A stretch of DNA of 64,000 bases from Paraphoma chrysanthemicola (taxonomy: Eukaryota; Ascomycota; Dothideomycetes; Pleosporales; Phaeosphaeriaceae): NCBI GenBank assembly GCA_020744225.1, contig JAGMWG010000005.1:1922001-1986000 (forward strand), written 5' to 3'. The notes below the pieces were generated by a model. It saw nothing but the letters and a program-made list of their open reading frames with translations. It ran no database searches and was not told the origin of the DNA. The position numbers were made by a program, and so were the translations under genes. This document shows positions 23,267-35,085 of this stretch, piece after piece. Position 1 is the stretch's first letter. Each line of letters starts with the position of its first letter.

Positions 23267-24802
23267 TGTAGCGGTAATGGCGGGTTGATGACTGCTACGG
23301 AGAAGGGCGAGTTCAAAGTACTTATATGGTAATCTTTTGTGGCGTACCCCATGCTTTGGGTGCAATATGCTTAATTCTTATGTTTTGCTTGTTTCTATAG
23401 CTCAGTGCTTCTGCCTCCGTCACCGCAAAAGGCATAGTGTATGATTATCTGGTCATTCGGCGCTGTGTGTGGTTTGCAATTCGTAGATCGGAGGTTCGGT
23501 CTACGGCTCCAGAGTGGATAAATTGGTGGTGCACTCTGGCAGAAACGCTGGTCCCGAGAGGCGCAAGGGTGGCTACCCGAAATTGTGGGGAAGCATCTCG
23601 GATTGAATATACCACAGATTGCAGGTATTGGGCGATCAATTCATGGAGGCAAATTCTTGTCTGCAGTGCGCGGCCTCTGCGCTCGACGTACTAGCTAGTC
23701 TGTCATACGTAAGACATGAACCCACAAGTAAGTTGAGATCTATCTTATGCGCCCGTGCATCTGAATTACTCGTCAAATCAATTCGAGTTGTCCATGTGAA
23801 GTTCCTCAAAACCCAGTTCGTGACCTCGCCAAGCAGGACAAGCACATCTTCCGAGGCTTAATTTGCGCAAGACCGGTAACGCTACCGACGTACGACAGGC
23901 CTGGTTGGCGATTCATTAGCCGTGATTTGATAGTGAGCATAACATTCTTCCTCGTGTGGACTTGAGCTTTGACTGCGACCTTATGAAAGAGAATACCTGA
24001 AAAACTTTATGGAATGAAGCAAGCCCCTTCTATGCAATGTTCGCCATGAGACAGGAGTAAGGAATGAGAAATTCTGTTTGACGTAAATGTGCATAGACCA
24101 AAATGGCATCTTGAGAATTCATTTCGAAGGAAAAGCATTGCAAGGTTTGAGGCGAAGAAGGCAAGCATTCACCTTAATCAAATCTGGGCTAGCATGCATT
24201 TGACGTACTTCTTCCCGTCTTGCTTCTTTCCTTTCTCCAGCCTTCAATACATTCTGTCATCACTCTGTCTTATAAATTTGTATATTCAGGTTCCTTCATA
24301 CTCTAGTTGCCCTCGTCCTACCCAACTCCAAGCCCTAGCTCCATTGACCCTCCACACCGCATCGGCGCGCTTTCACGAAAGAGAAAGTGTAAGCTAGACA
24401 AGCAAAAGAGCAAAAACATTCGAGGTGAGTGGTCACCCACCTAGGTACGAACCAGTTAGACAATGCTGGTGGTCGTTTGACGGACCGACACAGACTGGTA
24501 GACACTGTCAGGTATCGAATGTTGAAGAATCTGAAAACCAAGTGAGATATATGTACTACACAGTCGCAGGCGCTTCTCAGCTTGATTCGAGGACAGCCAC
24601 AGTTCTCTGAGAGAGATAGGGAGCGTTGTATTGTGTTTTCCTATCCGGATCACTGACACTGCGTCCTTTACACGTTCTTGTCCATGTAAGAAATCGTTCC
24701 CGTCTCCCGTTGAAAACGCTTCCCTCAACCTCTTCTTTCTCATCCTCCATCACTTTCCCTATATACCCCTCCTAACCCCCTTCCCCCTTATTCATTCTCT
24801 CA
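23267..24802. other. Intergenic, 1.5 kb
   Basis: Upstream region of the Cip1-like gene, then a pyrimidine-rich tract (about 24650-24800) after the 3' end of the minus-strand small gene. No frame with family or splice support and no repeat seen. Confidence 0.35.
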
Positions 24803-25330
24803 TCACGCCTCAATGCCCTCCCCACAAATCAGCCTCATATCCTCCAACCCCGCCAACCGATGCGGCTCCACCTCCGTCTTATACTTCTCACTGGCCACCA
24901 TATCCCTAAACCCCTGCAAATTCTCGTACCGAATCAGCGCAATCTGATCCCACTTCTCGCCCGGTGGGGCAATCACGCTCGTGAGTGGGCGCGCGAGGAA
25001 GTGCACCGAGGCATTGGGTGGGAGGACGGTGTGGATTGCGGTGCGGTAGCTGGGGATAGGTTAGGAAGTACTAAGAGGAGTCGGGAAGGGGTGAGGGTAT
25101 GACTGTGGGAGGATCTGGGAGCGAAAAGAGGTGTGGGATGAGATGGGATGTACCTACCGGTTCAAAGCTTCTTCGCCTGTGCATGGTTCAGGTGAGAGAT
25201 GAGCTGATTCAGGCGCGTAGACAGCTTGATCTCTATAGCGCCAGAGATTGAGCATGAATATTGGTTTAGCCGAATCATATGTCTTAGCTACTTCTGCGAG
25301 GTTTTCATGGGAGATTGGGAGGCAAGGCAT
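24803..25330 (-). CDS. Small DUF1330-like dimeric alpha/beta barrel protein
   Basis: Two exons, complement(join(24803..25049,25158..25330)), give 139 aa. The 108-base intron has a GTAGGT donor and a CCCCAG acceptor and rejoins as NR/YRTAIH. The sequence has the ferredoxin-like pattern of DUF1330/ABM proteins: KPIFMLNLWRYRDQAVY on the first strand, GEEALNRYR on the helix, EKWDQIALIRYENLQGFRDMVAS on the second half. No catalytic residues are obvious. Homologues are small cytosolic proteins of unknown function, sometimes near secondary-metabolism genes. The conserved region begins just after the ATG at 25330, so I chose it over in-frame codons further up. It is read on the same strand as the gamma-COP gene. 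Confidence 0.8.
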
Positions 25331-26169
25331 GTTTGCTTTTGGAATTGGTGAAATGTAGTTGATAAGAGTAAAGTAATCGTTAAGGACGTTTGCTGGTACT
25401 AGTGATACATTTTTCCTACAGAATCTCTGCCTTTCTTTTATGTTCGCTGATTTCACTCCTTCCAAGATGTCAAAAGCCTCCTTTGCGTGGCTACCTTGCT
25501 CGTGGTCTTACCCGTGATGCAGTGAGCAGCGGAATTCCGCCCAAAAGGGCGGCTGACATCCTCAGAACGGACAACCATCGTCCTTGTCAGCAAGCAACCA
25601 CACAGATTTCCAAGACTCTCGTCCTTCGTCACCACACAACACATCGGATATAAAGAATTATTATTCGCGGTATAAAGCCACGACGTCACACTTGGCCATT
25701 TATTTCCTAATCAGGCAACCCTGCAGGTGACATCACACCCTAAGATCTATGACTGCGACTAACTCCAGCTTTCGGCTTTACACTTGTCGTTGGAACGTTA
25801 ATGCTAGGGCGTGAGACTTGACCTTGTCGAGTCAAGGCGCGGACATTGTGTGTATGTGAGGTCTTCTGCTCCTTGTGAACTCTTGGCGTCAATGGAGATA
25901 GCGCCCTTCAAGAATTCTGGCTTTCGATGCTATGATGTTGATAACGATCGATTCTATTCAAGCCTCACTTTTTGAAGCCTTGCTATCATTGTTAGCAAGG
26001 CGACAATCTTAGCGCTGCATTCGATACAAGGCTGTTTATTGGGTGTGGCGAATTGCCGGAACAGGAAGTAGCTTCAAAGTTTTGCATCTCTCATTCCGTC
26101 TTGTGGTATGCATATTCAAGGTCAATCGCTCAAGTTTTCCGAATCCCAAATCATAGGCTCCATGCCACA
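25331..26169. other. Intergenic, 839 bases
   Basis: Holds the promoter of the DUF1330-like gene and the 3' flank of the gamma-COP gene. No coding signal or repeat seen. Confidence 0.35.
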
Positions 26170-29136
26170 CTATGCTACACTGCCTACCACGAGTGCAGCA
26201 ACGCCCTCTTCTTCGCTCCGTACGTCGATCTTCATTGTGACACCCGTCTTTGCGCTGAAAGCCATCCGTACCATTGCCGCCACCTTTCCGCCTGTAATAG
26301 TCTTGCCGTATAGTTTCAGAGTGTGTGTTGAGGCCGAAAGTGCAACATCGGTGCCGTCCAGAGGTTGTAATGAGAGGGTTTTGGTGAGCTGTTCTGTTGC
26401 ATCTATGGAACAATTAGTATTATCGCAAACAGTCTTTGTGTATACTTGGTACTTACCAGCTATGCTCTTAATGTTGCTGAGTTGCAGTGTCTCAGTTGCA
26501 GAGTCGCCGTTCGATTGATCCCAGACGTTGTCAAAGCTGCCAGCGTACGCAGGCACGACGTAGTCTGCACCATTGATGTCCAGATCCTCCACCTGGTACT
26601 CGTCCGGGTAGCCATCGCCATCTTCTGGCTCGCCTGTACTTGGGTCGATCTCCTTGCTTGTGAATTTGAGAACGTTGGTAAAGCTGGCGGCAATGAATTG
26701 CGACTCAGTCTCGAGTCGCTTGAAAGATACGTAGACTGTGCCCGGTTCGTTTGTGGAAAGCTTTGGCGCTGGGATGACGAACTCTTCCTCCACTTGCACG
26801 TCGCCATCGTCCTCTGGTGTCACTACCATTTCCACGTCGAGCAATACAGTGTCTGGCAGTGTGTTCTTGATGTCGTACTGAAGGACAATATGGTCCTTGA
26901 AGATGTGCTTGACGGCTGTGACGACGTACTCGGTTTCCGATTCTGTAAGCTCGACCACATCGCTCGACTTGAGGACACCACCATGCGCAGCGAGCTCGGG
27001 AATCTTCTGGAGTTCGACAGCATACTTTTGCGCGTTGTTCGCGGCAGTTGCTGCGGAATCTGCGCCTGCTCTTGAAGGTGCCTTTGCTGCGCTGGGCGCC
27101 TTGAGTGTGGGCGTGGCACCTTCAGTCTTCTTGGTGAGGTCTGCGGCATCTGCTTGTTCTCGTGATACGGTCGGGATCTTCGTGATGTCGAAGGCAGTTT
27201 CAAAAGTATCGCGGGAGTCAGAGCTGACGTACAGGGCCAGTTGGTGCTCGAGGACGGGAAGAGAGAACATGGAGTCGTTGCGGATGAAGCTAATGGCCAA
27301 ATCGTCGTCCTGATCCATCAATCGCAGGTTCAACGCGGCACGGTCACGAACCTCGTCGTCGACATCGTCAAGACAGCGCGTGAGTAAGACATGAACCGAC
27401 TTCTTGATCTCCGGGTCCTTTTGGCCGACACCGAATTTGGCAAGCGCGGAGGTTGCGGCAGCTCGAACGATGGCATTCTCCAACACGACACGGTTGTAGA
27501 TGTAGCGGATGTACTTTGTGGGATGTGGTGTGGACGGCCCTTCCCGTCCGAGGACGAACAAGATGCGGACGGCCAGCTTCGTGAACTCGCAGTCCTCAAT
27601 GAACTCGCAGAGAGTCGCGAGGGCGTCTTCCTTGGCCTCAGGAACGAAGCGAATGAGATCCATTATGGCCTCGACAACGGATCGCTTGAACTCGTAGCCA
27701 CCCTCGTCGCGCAGAATGCCACTCAGGAAAGCAAGGAAGCCAGATTGCTTGGCCTTGAACTTCAGTGCCAAAGTCCGCACAGCTTCGACGATGGTGACCT
27801 TGAACTCGTCGGTGATCTCTGCCATGAAGCCGCTGATCTGCTTCATCAGCCTGTCGACAGACGACTCGTTGCCAGTCTTCAGAAGTGTGGTGATGGCGAA
27901 GGTTGCGATGCTGCGGTTCGAGTTGGTGATGAGCGATTCAATGTCCTGGTTGCAGGATCGAACGGCGTCCGGCTTGAACGATGCCATTTGCGAAAGGATT
28001 CGGAGAGCAGCGAATTTGGTGACGGCGCGAGGGGACGTGAGGAACAGTTGGAGGACATGTACTGCCTGTACGAGCTCGCCGTCGGTAACGTCGCGCATGT
28101 CGCAGATGGCCTTTGCGGCCTCGAAGTTGACCATTTCGGACTTGTGCCGCAGCCAGCCGTCGAGAAGTTGCATCATGGGCTGTAAATGTCAGCGTAGACA
28201 GCTCAGTGGGACGTAAGGTGCCTACCTTTCGCAGATTTGGGTCCTCTTCTGCGAGCTTAGCTGCTAGTCTGACAAGCAGGACCGTTGCAGCAGGGCTCTT
28301 GACGACACCCGCCTGCGAGTATTGCTGGACCATCTTGACCAAGCTCATCCTGTCGCCAGAGCGCATCTGGTACAGCAGGCCAATGGCATGGTACTGTGTC
28401 ATGTAGTTCGTGCTGGCCTGAAGAGCAGTGTGAGAGCCGCCGCCAAATCCTCCCAAGAACCCCCCTCCAGACTTGCTTCCTGACGCTGCCTCAGCGGCCT
28501 CAGACTGCCATCGCCGCACAACGTCCTTGGCGACTGGGAGCAGGTGGTACGACGAGACGAGTGCGGCGGAGGACACTGAAGGGTTCTTGTCGACGATGCA
28601 CGTCTTGACGAGGCGCTCAATGGCCTGTACAGTGGAGGCGTCAATGACTCTGCAGAGCGCGCGGATCGCGTTTGGGCGGTAGACGACGTCGCTGCCGACC
28701 GAAGTGTCCTTCATGATGGACGAAGTGACCATGATGACATCGTCGGCGGAACCAGCGAGCTCCTTGATGACAAGGTAGACCATCTGGCGGAGGGAGGCAT
28801 CCTTGTTCTGGAAGAGCTTCGAGATGCCAAAGAAGAGCGTGGTGGCTTCTTGCCGTCCCCAGCTTTCGCCAGTGAAGAGCAGCAAGGCGAGCTTGGTCAG
28901 GATCTGTCCTCACTCAGTACGCAATCCCGTCCCATCAGCCAGTTTGACCTACCACTCTGCATTTCCGCGGTGACACTGGGCTCTGGTTGAATACTCGTGC
29001 TGGAGGGCTGTCAGCACCATACCGCCAATTCACCCCACTAAACGAGGACAAGTATGGTGGCTGCAGTACCTTCTTGGAAGACAGAAGTCTTGTCAATCTG
29101 TGCCACACCACCCACGTCCTCATGCTTCTTGTCCAT
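26170..29136 (-). CDS. SEC21: Coatomer subunit gamma (gamma-COP, Sec21)
   Basis: Five exons, complement(join(26170..26402,26457..28179,28226..28903,28953..28999,29070..29136)), give 915 aa. The N-terminus MDKKHEDVGG..FQEARVFNQSPVSPRKCR is typical. An adaptin-type helical-repeat domain fills the first 550 residues (ATTLFFGISKLFQNKD, MMQLLDGWLRHKSEMVNFEAAKAIC). An Ala/Ser-rich linker and the C-terminal appendage follow. Sec21 is a core subunit of COPI, which buds vesicles for Golgi-to-ER and intra-Golgi transport. The last intron is 54 bases, divisible by three and free of stops, so a plain ORF reads through it and inserts 18 foreign residues. Its GTAAGT donor, TACTAAT branch and CATAG acceptor make splicing clear. 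The gene diverges from lipoyl synthase. Confidence 0.95.
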
Positions 29137-29571
29137 GATGCCCGCTATTCAGCTCTCGCTGGGAGCTCTCCCTGTGGTCAAAAAAGTATCCCGCTCGTGC
29201 TCCGCAAACGTGGCCTCTGCCAGACGGTATGGTGAAGGTGTCTGGGCCGCACGCAGCAATTGGTGGTCGCGGTGTGGAGGTGCGAGGGTAACGTGACGGG
29301 CGGGTATACGTGTTGGCGCAGGGAATTGGTGTACGTTGAAGATGCCCTCGAATCGGCGGAGTGCAGGGATGCCGCGAATGTGGGCTGCTCCTGCCGCACC
29401 GTGTTTGCACTGTTTGGCAGGTCGCGCCTCCCTTCTTGGCGCGGCGGCGGGTCGGACGCCCAGATTCGGGTATCGAAGGCTTGCCGACGGACAATCTTTG
29501 AGAGCACTCAACAACCCGCAGTCGCCCTTTCCTTGCGTCTTCTCTCCTTCTCTACAACCTCACACTTCACC
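29137..29571. promoter_or_regulatory. Divergent promoter, gamma-COP / lipoyl synthase
   Basis: 435 bases separate two outward start codons. The 70 bases before the lipoyl synthase ATG are a C/T-rich leader. Open frames that cross this region have no support. Confidence 0.45.
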
Positions 29572-30810
29572 ATGGCCGCCTCAATACCCCGCTCACGATG
29601 TCTTTTCTCCGCCTCGACATTCCAGACACTCCCGCGGTCACGGATAACTCACGCTCGCACATTTGCCACAACCATCGACTCGCCGCAGTCATCACTGCCA
29701 CAAGCACCGCCGAAGCGCGCACGACCGCCGACATCATTCAGCGATGCATTGAACGCTGGACCCTCCTTTGACGAGTTTGTCGCGCCCGATGCGCCCCTCT
29801 CGCCCGCCGAAGCATACGAGATCAAGACTGTTCAAGTTGGGCCAGAAGGGCGCAAGAAGACCATCACCCGACTGCCAGAGTGGCTGAAGACGCCCATACC
29901 CTCAAATGCTGGCTACAAGAAGATTAAGAAGGATCTTCGCGGACTGAACCTGCACACAGTCTGCGAGGAAGCAAAATGTCCGAACATTAGCGACTGCTGG
30001 GGAGGGAGCGATAAGTCGGCTGCGACGGCGACTATTATGCTGGGCGGCGACACATGTACACGCGGTTGCCGCTTTTGCTCCGTCAAGACCTCCAAAGCGC
30101 CTCCACCACTCGACCCCCACGAACCCGAGAACACGGCCGAAGCGTTGAGCCGGTGGGGATTGGGATACGTTGTGTTGACCATTGTCGACCGCGATGACCT
30201 TGCCGACGGAGGTGCGCGACACGCCGTCGAGACGATTATGAAGATCAAGCAAAAGGCACCAACAATGCTCGTTGAAGCACTGGTGGGCGACTATGGCGGA
30301 GATGCAGAGATGGTGAAGCTGGTCGCAAACTCCGGCCTCGACGTCTTTGCACACAACGTGGAGACCACCGAAGCACTCACACCGTACGTCCGCGACCGAC
30401 GCGCCAACTTCCGCCAGTCCCTCGATGTGCTGCGCATAGCAAAGGAGACACAGCCACATTTAATCACTAAGACGAGCATAATGTTGGGATTGGGTGAGAC
30501 AGAATCGGAGCTATGGCAAGCGCTAAAGGATCTACGTGCGAACAACGTCGACGTCGTCACATTTGGCCAGTACATGCGCCCAACAAAGAAACACATGGCC
30601 GTCCACGAGTACGTCACACCGGACGTCTTTGAATTGTGGAGGCAGCGCGCACTCGACATGGGCTTCCTGTACTGCGCGTCTGGACCGCTTGTGCGATCGA
30701 GTTACAAGGCGGGCGAGGCGTTCATCGAGAACGTAATCAAGAAGCGGAGAATGGGAAACAAGCAGCAGAGCGAGGTTGCGCAGATGGCGGATCTGGAGAA
30801 GGCCATGTAG
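29572..30810 (+). CDS. LIP5: Lipoyl synthase, mitochondrial (radical SAM)
   Basis: A single exon of 412 aa. The first 40 residues are Arg/Ser-rich with few acidic residues (MAASIPRSRCLFSASTF..RSRITHARTFATT), a mitochondrial presequence. The auxiliary 4Fe-4S cluster ligands are Cys131, Cys136 and Cys142 (CEEAKCPNISDC). The radical-SAM cluster is Cys162, Cys166, Cys169 (CTRGCRFC). The C-terminal Ser ligand motif RSSY is at about 375-378. The enzyme inserts two sulfurs into protein-bound octanoyl groups to make lipoyl cofactors for pyruvate and 2-oxoglutarate dehydrogenases and the glycine cleavage system. The reading frame is open upstream to 29260, but the ATG at 29572 gives the presequence and has a CACCATGG context. 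All ligands are present. Confidence 0.96.
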   Translation: MAASIPRSRCLFSASTFQTLPRSRITHARTFATTIDSPQSSLPQAPPKRARPPTSFSDALNAGPSFDEFVAPDAPLSPAEAYEIKTVQVGPEGRKKTITRLPEWLKTPIPSNAGYKKIKKDLRGLNLHTVCEEAKCPNISDCWGGSDKSAATATIMLGGDTCTRGCRFCSVKTSKAPPPLDPHEPENTAEALSRWGLGYVVLTIVDRDDLADGGARHAVETIMKIKQKAPTMLVEALVGDYGGDAEMVKLVANSGLDVFAHNVETTEALTPYVRDRRANFRQSLDVLRIAKETQPHLITKTSIMLGLGETESELWQALKDLRANNVDVVTFGQYMRPTKKHMAVHEYVTPDVFELWRQRALDMGFLYCASGPLVRSSYKAGEAFIENVIKKRRMGNKQQSEVAQMADLEKAM

Positions 30811-31249
30811 ACGTTGACATGAGCTGTACGCTATTCTTGTAAATGTGCATTTTGCATGGCTTTGGAGTAGATTGGGCGCCTTCAACATGGCATCGCTGCA
30901 ACTCATATCATGGTTTGCTGCTTTTGAGCGCAGCACAAGATCACACGTTCACCGCATGCGAGACAGATTGGGAGTATCAAGGTGTATGTTCGTGATTCCA
31001 TATCTACATCCCTCGGCCTTTACTCAAAACGACCGTGATAAGGAAATCCACATCTAAGAAAATTCCATCTAATCCAGGCCGTGTATCGAAATAAGAGACC
31101 AGGCTACAACCATTCAAGTATAGACAAGAATCGTAGACACGCCAAACAGACCGCATGTCAGACCACCAGCCAGCGGCGCTGACCCGACCATGTCCGGCGG
31201 CGAAGGCGAAAGCGAATCAAGAAGTCCGACGCACATGTGCGACGAGTTT
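30811..31249. other. Convergent intergenic region, 439 bases
   Basis: Lies between the lipoyl synthase and chitinase stop codons and so holds both 3' ends. I see no gene. Confidence 0.4.
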
Positions 31250-32738
31250 CTAATTGTTGGGCATCCCAGCACGTAAGTTGTCGTACTTACTCGCGGGGAA
31301 GCTGAGTACATTCGGACTCTGATCCAAAGCACCAACACCACCAACGCTTTTAACAAACTATTCACATCGTTAGCATCCACATACACACACAACCAAACAC
31401 TTGACTCCTGCATCAAAACAAGAGGAGGAAGAAGAGGGAAACTTACCGTCGATATCAAACTCTGATCCCCCTTCTTATCACTCGAACTCTCCCACCACAT
31501 CCCGCCTCCGAGCCCCTGCTCGCGAATAAACTGGCTCTTCTTGGCAATCACTTCAGGCGTATCGTACGAGACCATGAACCGCTGTCCTGCATCGTACGAA
31601 TAACTCGCCGTCACGCTCATATCGTTGACGACCTGTGCGCCGGGCTGGGGAAGCGCTTTGTAATCATATACACCAGCTTCCCACGTGCCTTGGCCTGTGC
31701 CGGAGAAGGGCTTACCTGGGCCGTCGGTGTTGGAGAAACTGCGGCCGTAGAGAGGCATGCCGAGGACGATTTTGCTCGCGGGGACGCCAGCGGCTTGGTA
31801 ATCGCGGAGAGCTTGTGCGGTGTTGAACGGTGTGGAAACTGGGTTTGACGACGAGGCTTGCCAGTTTGCTTGGTGGCCTGCGTTGGCGTCCCAGGAGCCG
31901 GCGTAGTCGTAAGCCATGAGGTTCCAGAAGTCGAGGTACTTGTCCATGGCGCCGAGTTTCATCTTGTTGTAGTTGGTGGGTCCGGCGGGCGAGGCGACGG
32001 TTAGGAGGAGGTGTTGACCGTTGGCGTTCTGGGCCGAGTAGGCGTCGAGCGCGCGGCGGGTTTCTGCTAGAAGGGAGACCATGTCGTTTGCTTGGGCTTC
32101 GTTTTGTGGGTATTCCCAGTCAATGTCGAGGCCTACGAAATAGTCAGTATGGATTTCTTATAATCACCAATCGAAATATTTACCATCGAAACCCAGGTTT
32201 TGAAGAATCTCAACAGCGCTGCTCGCGAACTTGGCACGACCTTGAGGTGTCGAAGCGGGTTGCGCAAAGTTGGACGAGTAGGTCCAGCCGCCAATCGACA
32301 GCAAGACCTTCAACTTGCGATTTCGCTTCTTCTGGAGGAACAGCTGCTTAGCGCATCCATAGACATTGGTACCAACGTCATTCCATGAGTCGTCGGGGTA
32401 GTGCTTGTCGGTGTCGGACCAAGTGTCGGTCAGATAGACCTCGCCAGACTCAGGTCGGACATTGGCAAAGGCATAAAGCACATGAGTAAGCTCTTCTGCA
32501 GGTAGATCCTGAGGATTGAAGTTGCGTCCATAGATAGCCTGTGACGCGGTTAGTCGGACTTAGTCTTATGTGGGGTAGTGAGCGAGCGAACCCAATTGAC
32601 AAAGTACGCTACATTCTTGTAGCCAGATGCTGCAGTAGAAGCCATGTCGGTCACTGGTTGAGGGATCGCAGCAGACTGAGAGACAGAGAACAGAGAGAGT
32701 AAAGAAGTTGCTCCGCAGAGAACGCCTGCGACGCGCAT
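31250..32738 (-). CDS. GH18 chitinase, secreted
   Basis: Four exons, complement(join(31250..31357,31447..32132,32184..32538,32592..32738)), give 431 aa. The N-terminus has a signal peptide (MRVAGVLCGATSLLSLFSVSQSAA). The GH18 barrel is complete: NVAYFVNWAIYGRNF, VLLSIGGWTYS, and the catalytic FDGLDIDWEYP with Asp167, Asp170, Asp172 and Glu174. Then come MAYDYAGSWD, GMPLYGRSF and GGGMWWESS. It ends KYDNLRAGMPNN, as in Trichoderma Chit42-type enzymes, with no chitin-binding module. For the last intron I used the TAG acceptor at 31358, which gives the family ending FVKSVGGVGALDQS; a nearer AAAAG acceptor breaks the frame. Such enzymes hydrolyse chitin in wall turnover, autolysis or attack on other fungi. 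Confidence 0.95.
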
Positions 32739-35085
32739 TCTTATGATGTCGTTGGTGGCGGCTTAGGCTGTGCAACGTGGCTGTGGCTGCGCTAGTATGC
32801 AGGTACCAACGAAGATCGCTCGGAAGAGGCGCAAGTTGTCGTGGAGTTCTGAAAGGTCAAGAGTGGTCAGGAGAAGGAAATATATACAAGAACACAGGCT
32901 CTCAAACGCAAGACGAGGCCGACGCTAGTAAGGCAAAGGTGAAAGTGAACGTAAAAGCGCTGGGGTCAAACAACCACGCGACGACTCCAGGATGGAAGGA
33001 GGGATAGAGAATGCAACGATAGTCCACGCGAAAGGAATGTGACAGTGATGGAAAAGGAGAGTTGTTGAAGGAGATTGGACAACTGCAAGGCGACAGGAGA
33101 CATTATCTATGCCCACGAGGCGGACATACTGAACTCGCTATAGCGAATGCAACGAGGCGCCATGCTAGTGTTTGCCGCGTGCATGGTCGACGAGACACTC
33201 TTGCTATGCGCCATGGAGGCGTGAACACCTTGCGGGCATGACAGACAGGGACTCGGACGGCTACGATCTGGAAACGGACGGATAATTAGCAACTGCCCGG
33301 GAAGCGAGCCAGTAAGAATCACGATGTCGCACATCGTATACACGAGTACATGAATCGAGATACCAAGTGGCATCTGTAGATGCCCGTTACGCGCGTGCAA
33401 CTATGACATATCGAGACTTAGTTGCAATACAAGGCAATCTCTGCTGCGGCGTAGCGGAAACAGTCTGCCTTTCTTCCGTTCACCAAGTCTGCCAAGTGAG
33501 AAGTACATTTGCGAACACCAGCAAGAGTAGAGGGTGAGGCGCGGGCGGCGTCCCGGCGGGAGTGCAAGCCTAGCAGCCCATACCTATCCCGCGGTTGGTC
33601 CGAGGGCTCTTTACCGGGTCCTGTCATGCTGAAATCCATGCGAAGTTCGACTCTGATGGAGTAGGGTGCTACATGGAGGTACGACAAGTACACCTGCGCC
33701 GTAACACCGAGCGGCGACACCCCCTACATGGTCTGGAGGCTGGTTACAGAGCATGTGAATCTTTTCTACCATGTGCGAAGCCATACAGACGGAGATTTGG
33801 AAGTCTAAGTCGACGAATAGATGTCTGAGATGCCCACGCGTAGATAAGAGAGAATGTTGGTTCAGGAGAATGGATGTCGAAAATACTACCTCAGCCGGGG
33901 TAGAAAATTAGAGTAGGTATGTGCCACAGGGAACAGAGCATCCGGCACTAGCATGGACGAAACAGGCAGTTTCGACCCCGGCATTCAGATGTCTTCGGGC
34001 TGTGTCACATGGGTTTGTTCGCGAAGCGCGTGGAGAAGTCAAGCTGTGCAACCATCTGATCGAATCCTTGTCGCAGCGCGGACGCTGAGACCAGGCGTAT
34101 GGTCGATGTGACGTCCTCGACCATTGGCATTGATAAGATATCCAGAATGAGATGCTGAAGAGCGTTACTGGAAGCGCTGGACTAAGAAAGGTCCTGCGCT
34201 GGCCACAAGAATGGCTAGCCGTATTTAGCCGCGAAGGGGATGGACAAGCCGACCGATTGGGAAGGACGACGGGAAGCAACGAGTGTGCTTGGGGCCGTCG
34301 CTCAGAACTCCTGAATCTCCGTTATACTTCTCTCTGCGTTCATTCAAACCCTTGTCTCTGCTGGCTGCTCGGGTTGAAGACGGTGTATACCTAGCGGGCG
34401 ATGCGCCGCAAAAGTGTGGACCGGCTGCGTCTCATGGATCCTATCGTTGGCGCAGTCGAAAAGAACGCCTCGTAGAACGGGCTCGATGAATACTTGTGGG
34501 CATGAGAGTCTGAATGTCGCTATATCGCCGTCCGGCGCCGCATCTTGGTGTTTCAACCCGCGCATAGAGGTATAGCCTTGTGAGTGAGCGAGTGGGGCAT
34601 TGACGGAGTCCGACTGCTTGAGCGTCTAACTGAAGGAGCAGCGTTAAGTCCCATCAATGATGGACGCCTGCATCTTGAGGCTTGACAAGAGGCGTGTGAG
34701 AGTACCTTGGGGCGAGCGAGCTGTACCGGTGAGGTGATGAAGTTTGTGTCACCACGGCTAGGTGGAAGGCGCGCCTAACGGACCGTCCGTGCTTGTGTGA
34801 CTTCATCCTCATGCGCCGCTCAGCTCACGACTGTGCCTCATGAATCGTTAATGAGATCGAATCATCGGCGAATGTGAGAACCGACCCAAACCATTCGATA
34901 ACCGGTGAGGCGTCCAACAGCTTACATCAGGCTAAACGAGTTGCATCTTGCTTCCCAGTGAGATGATAGATAATCTCAGATATAATACACTTTACAACAT
35001 CCCATACATATCTCGTGGTTCCACAAACTTACTTCCGATCTACTGAAATCAACACCATAAACAACGTCCCAGTCTAGCAACCAGC
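32739..35085. other. Intergenic, 2.3 kb
   Basis: Chitinase promoter on one side and hydrolase promoter on the other. A TATAATAC box at 34981-34988 lies about 105 bases before the hydrolase ATG. Between them I see many short open frames on both strands and none with family, splice or codon support. No clear repeat. Confidence 0.35.

Noticed and set aside
23436..23560. tRNA-like stretch (GTTCGG near paired GTAG/CTAC)
   Set aside because: No acceptor stem, anticodon arm or T-loop GTTCRA in the right spacing.
27391..28185. Plus-strand frame of 264 codons
   Set aside because: Fully antisense to the gamma-COP coding exon, whose family match is certain.
33000..35000. Several frames of 60-123 codons
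   Set aside because: None has a family pattern, splice sites or a consistent start. I treat the stretch as intergenic.
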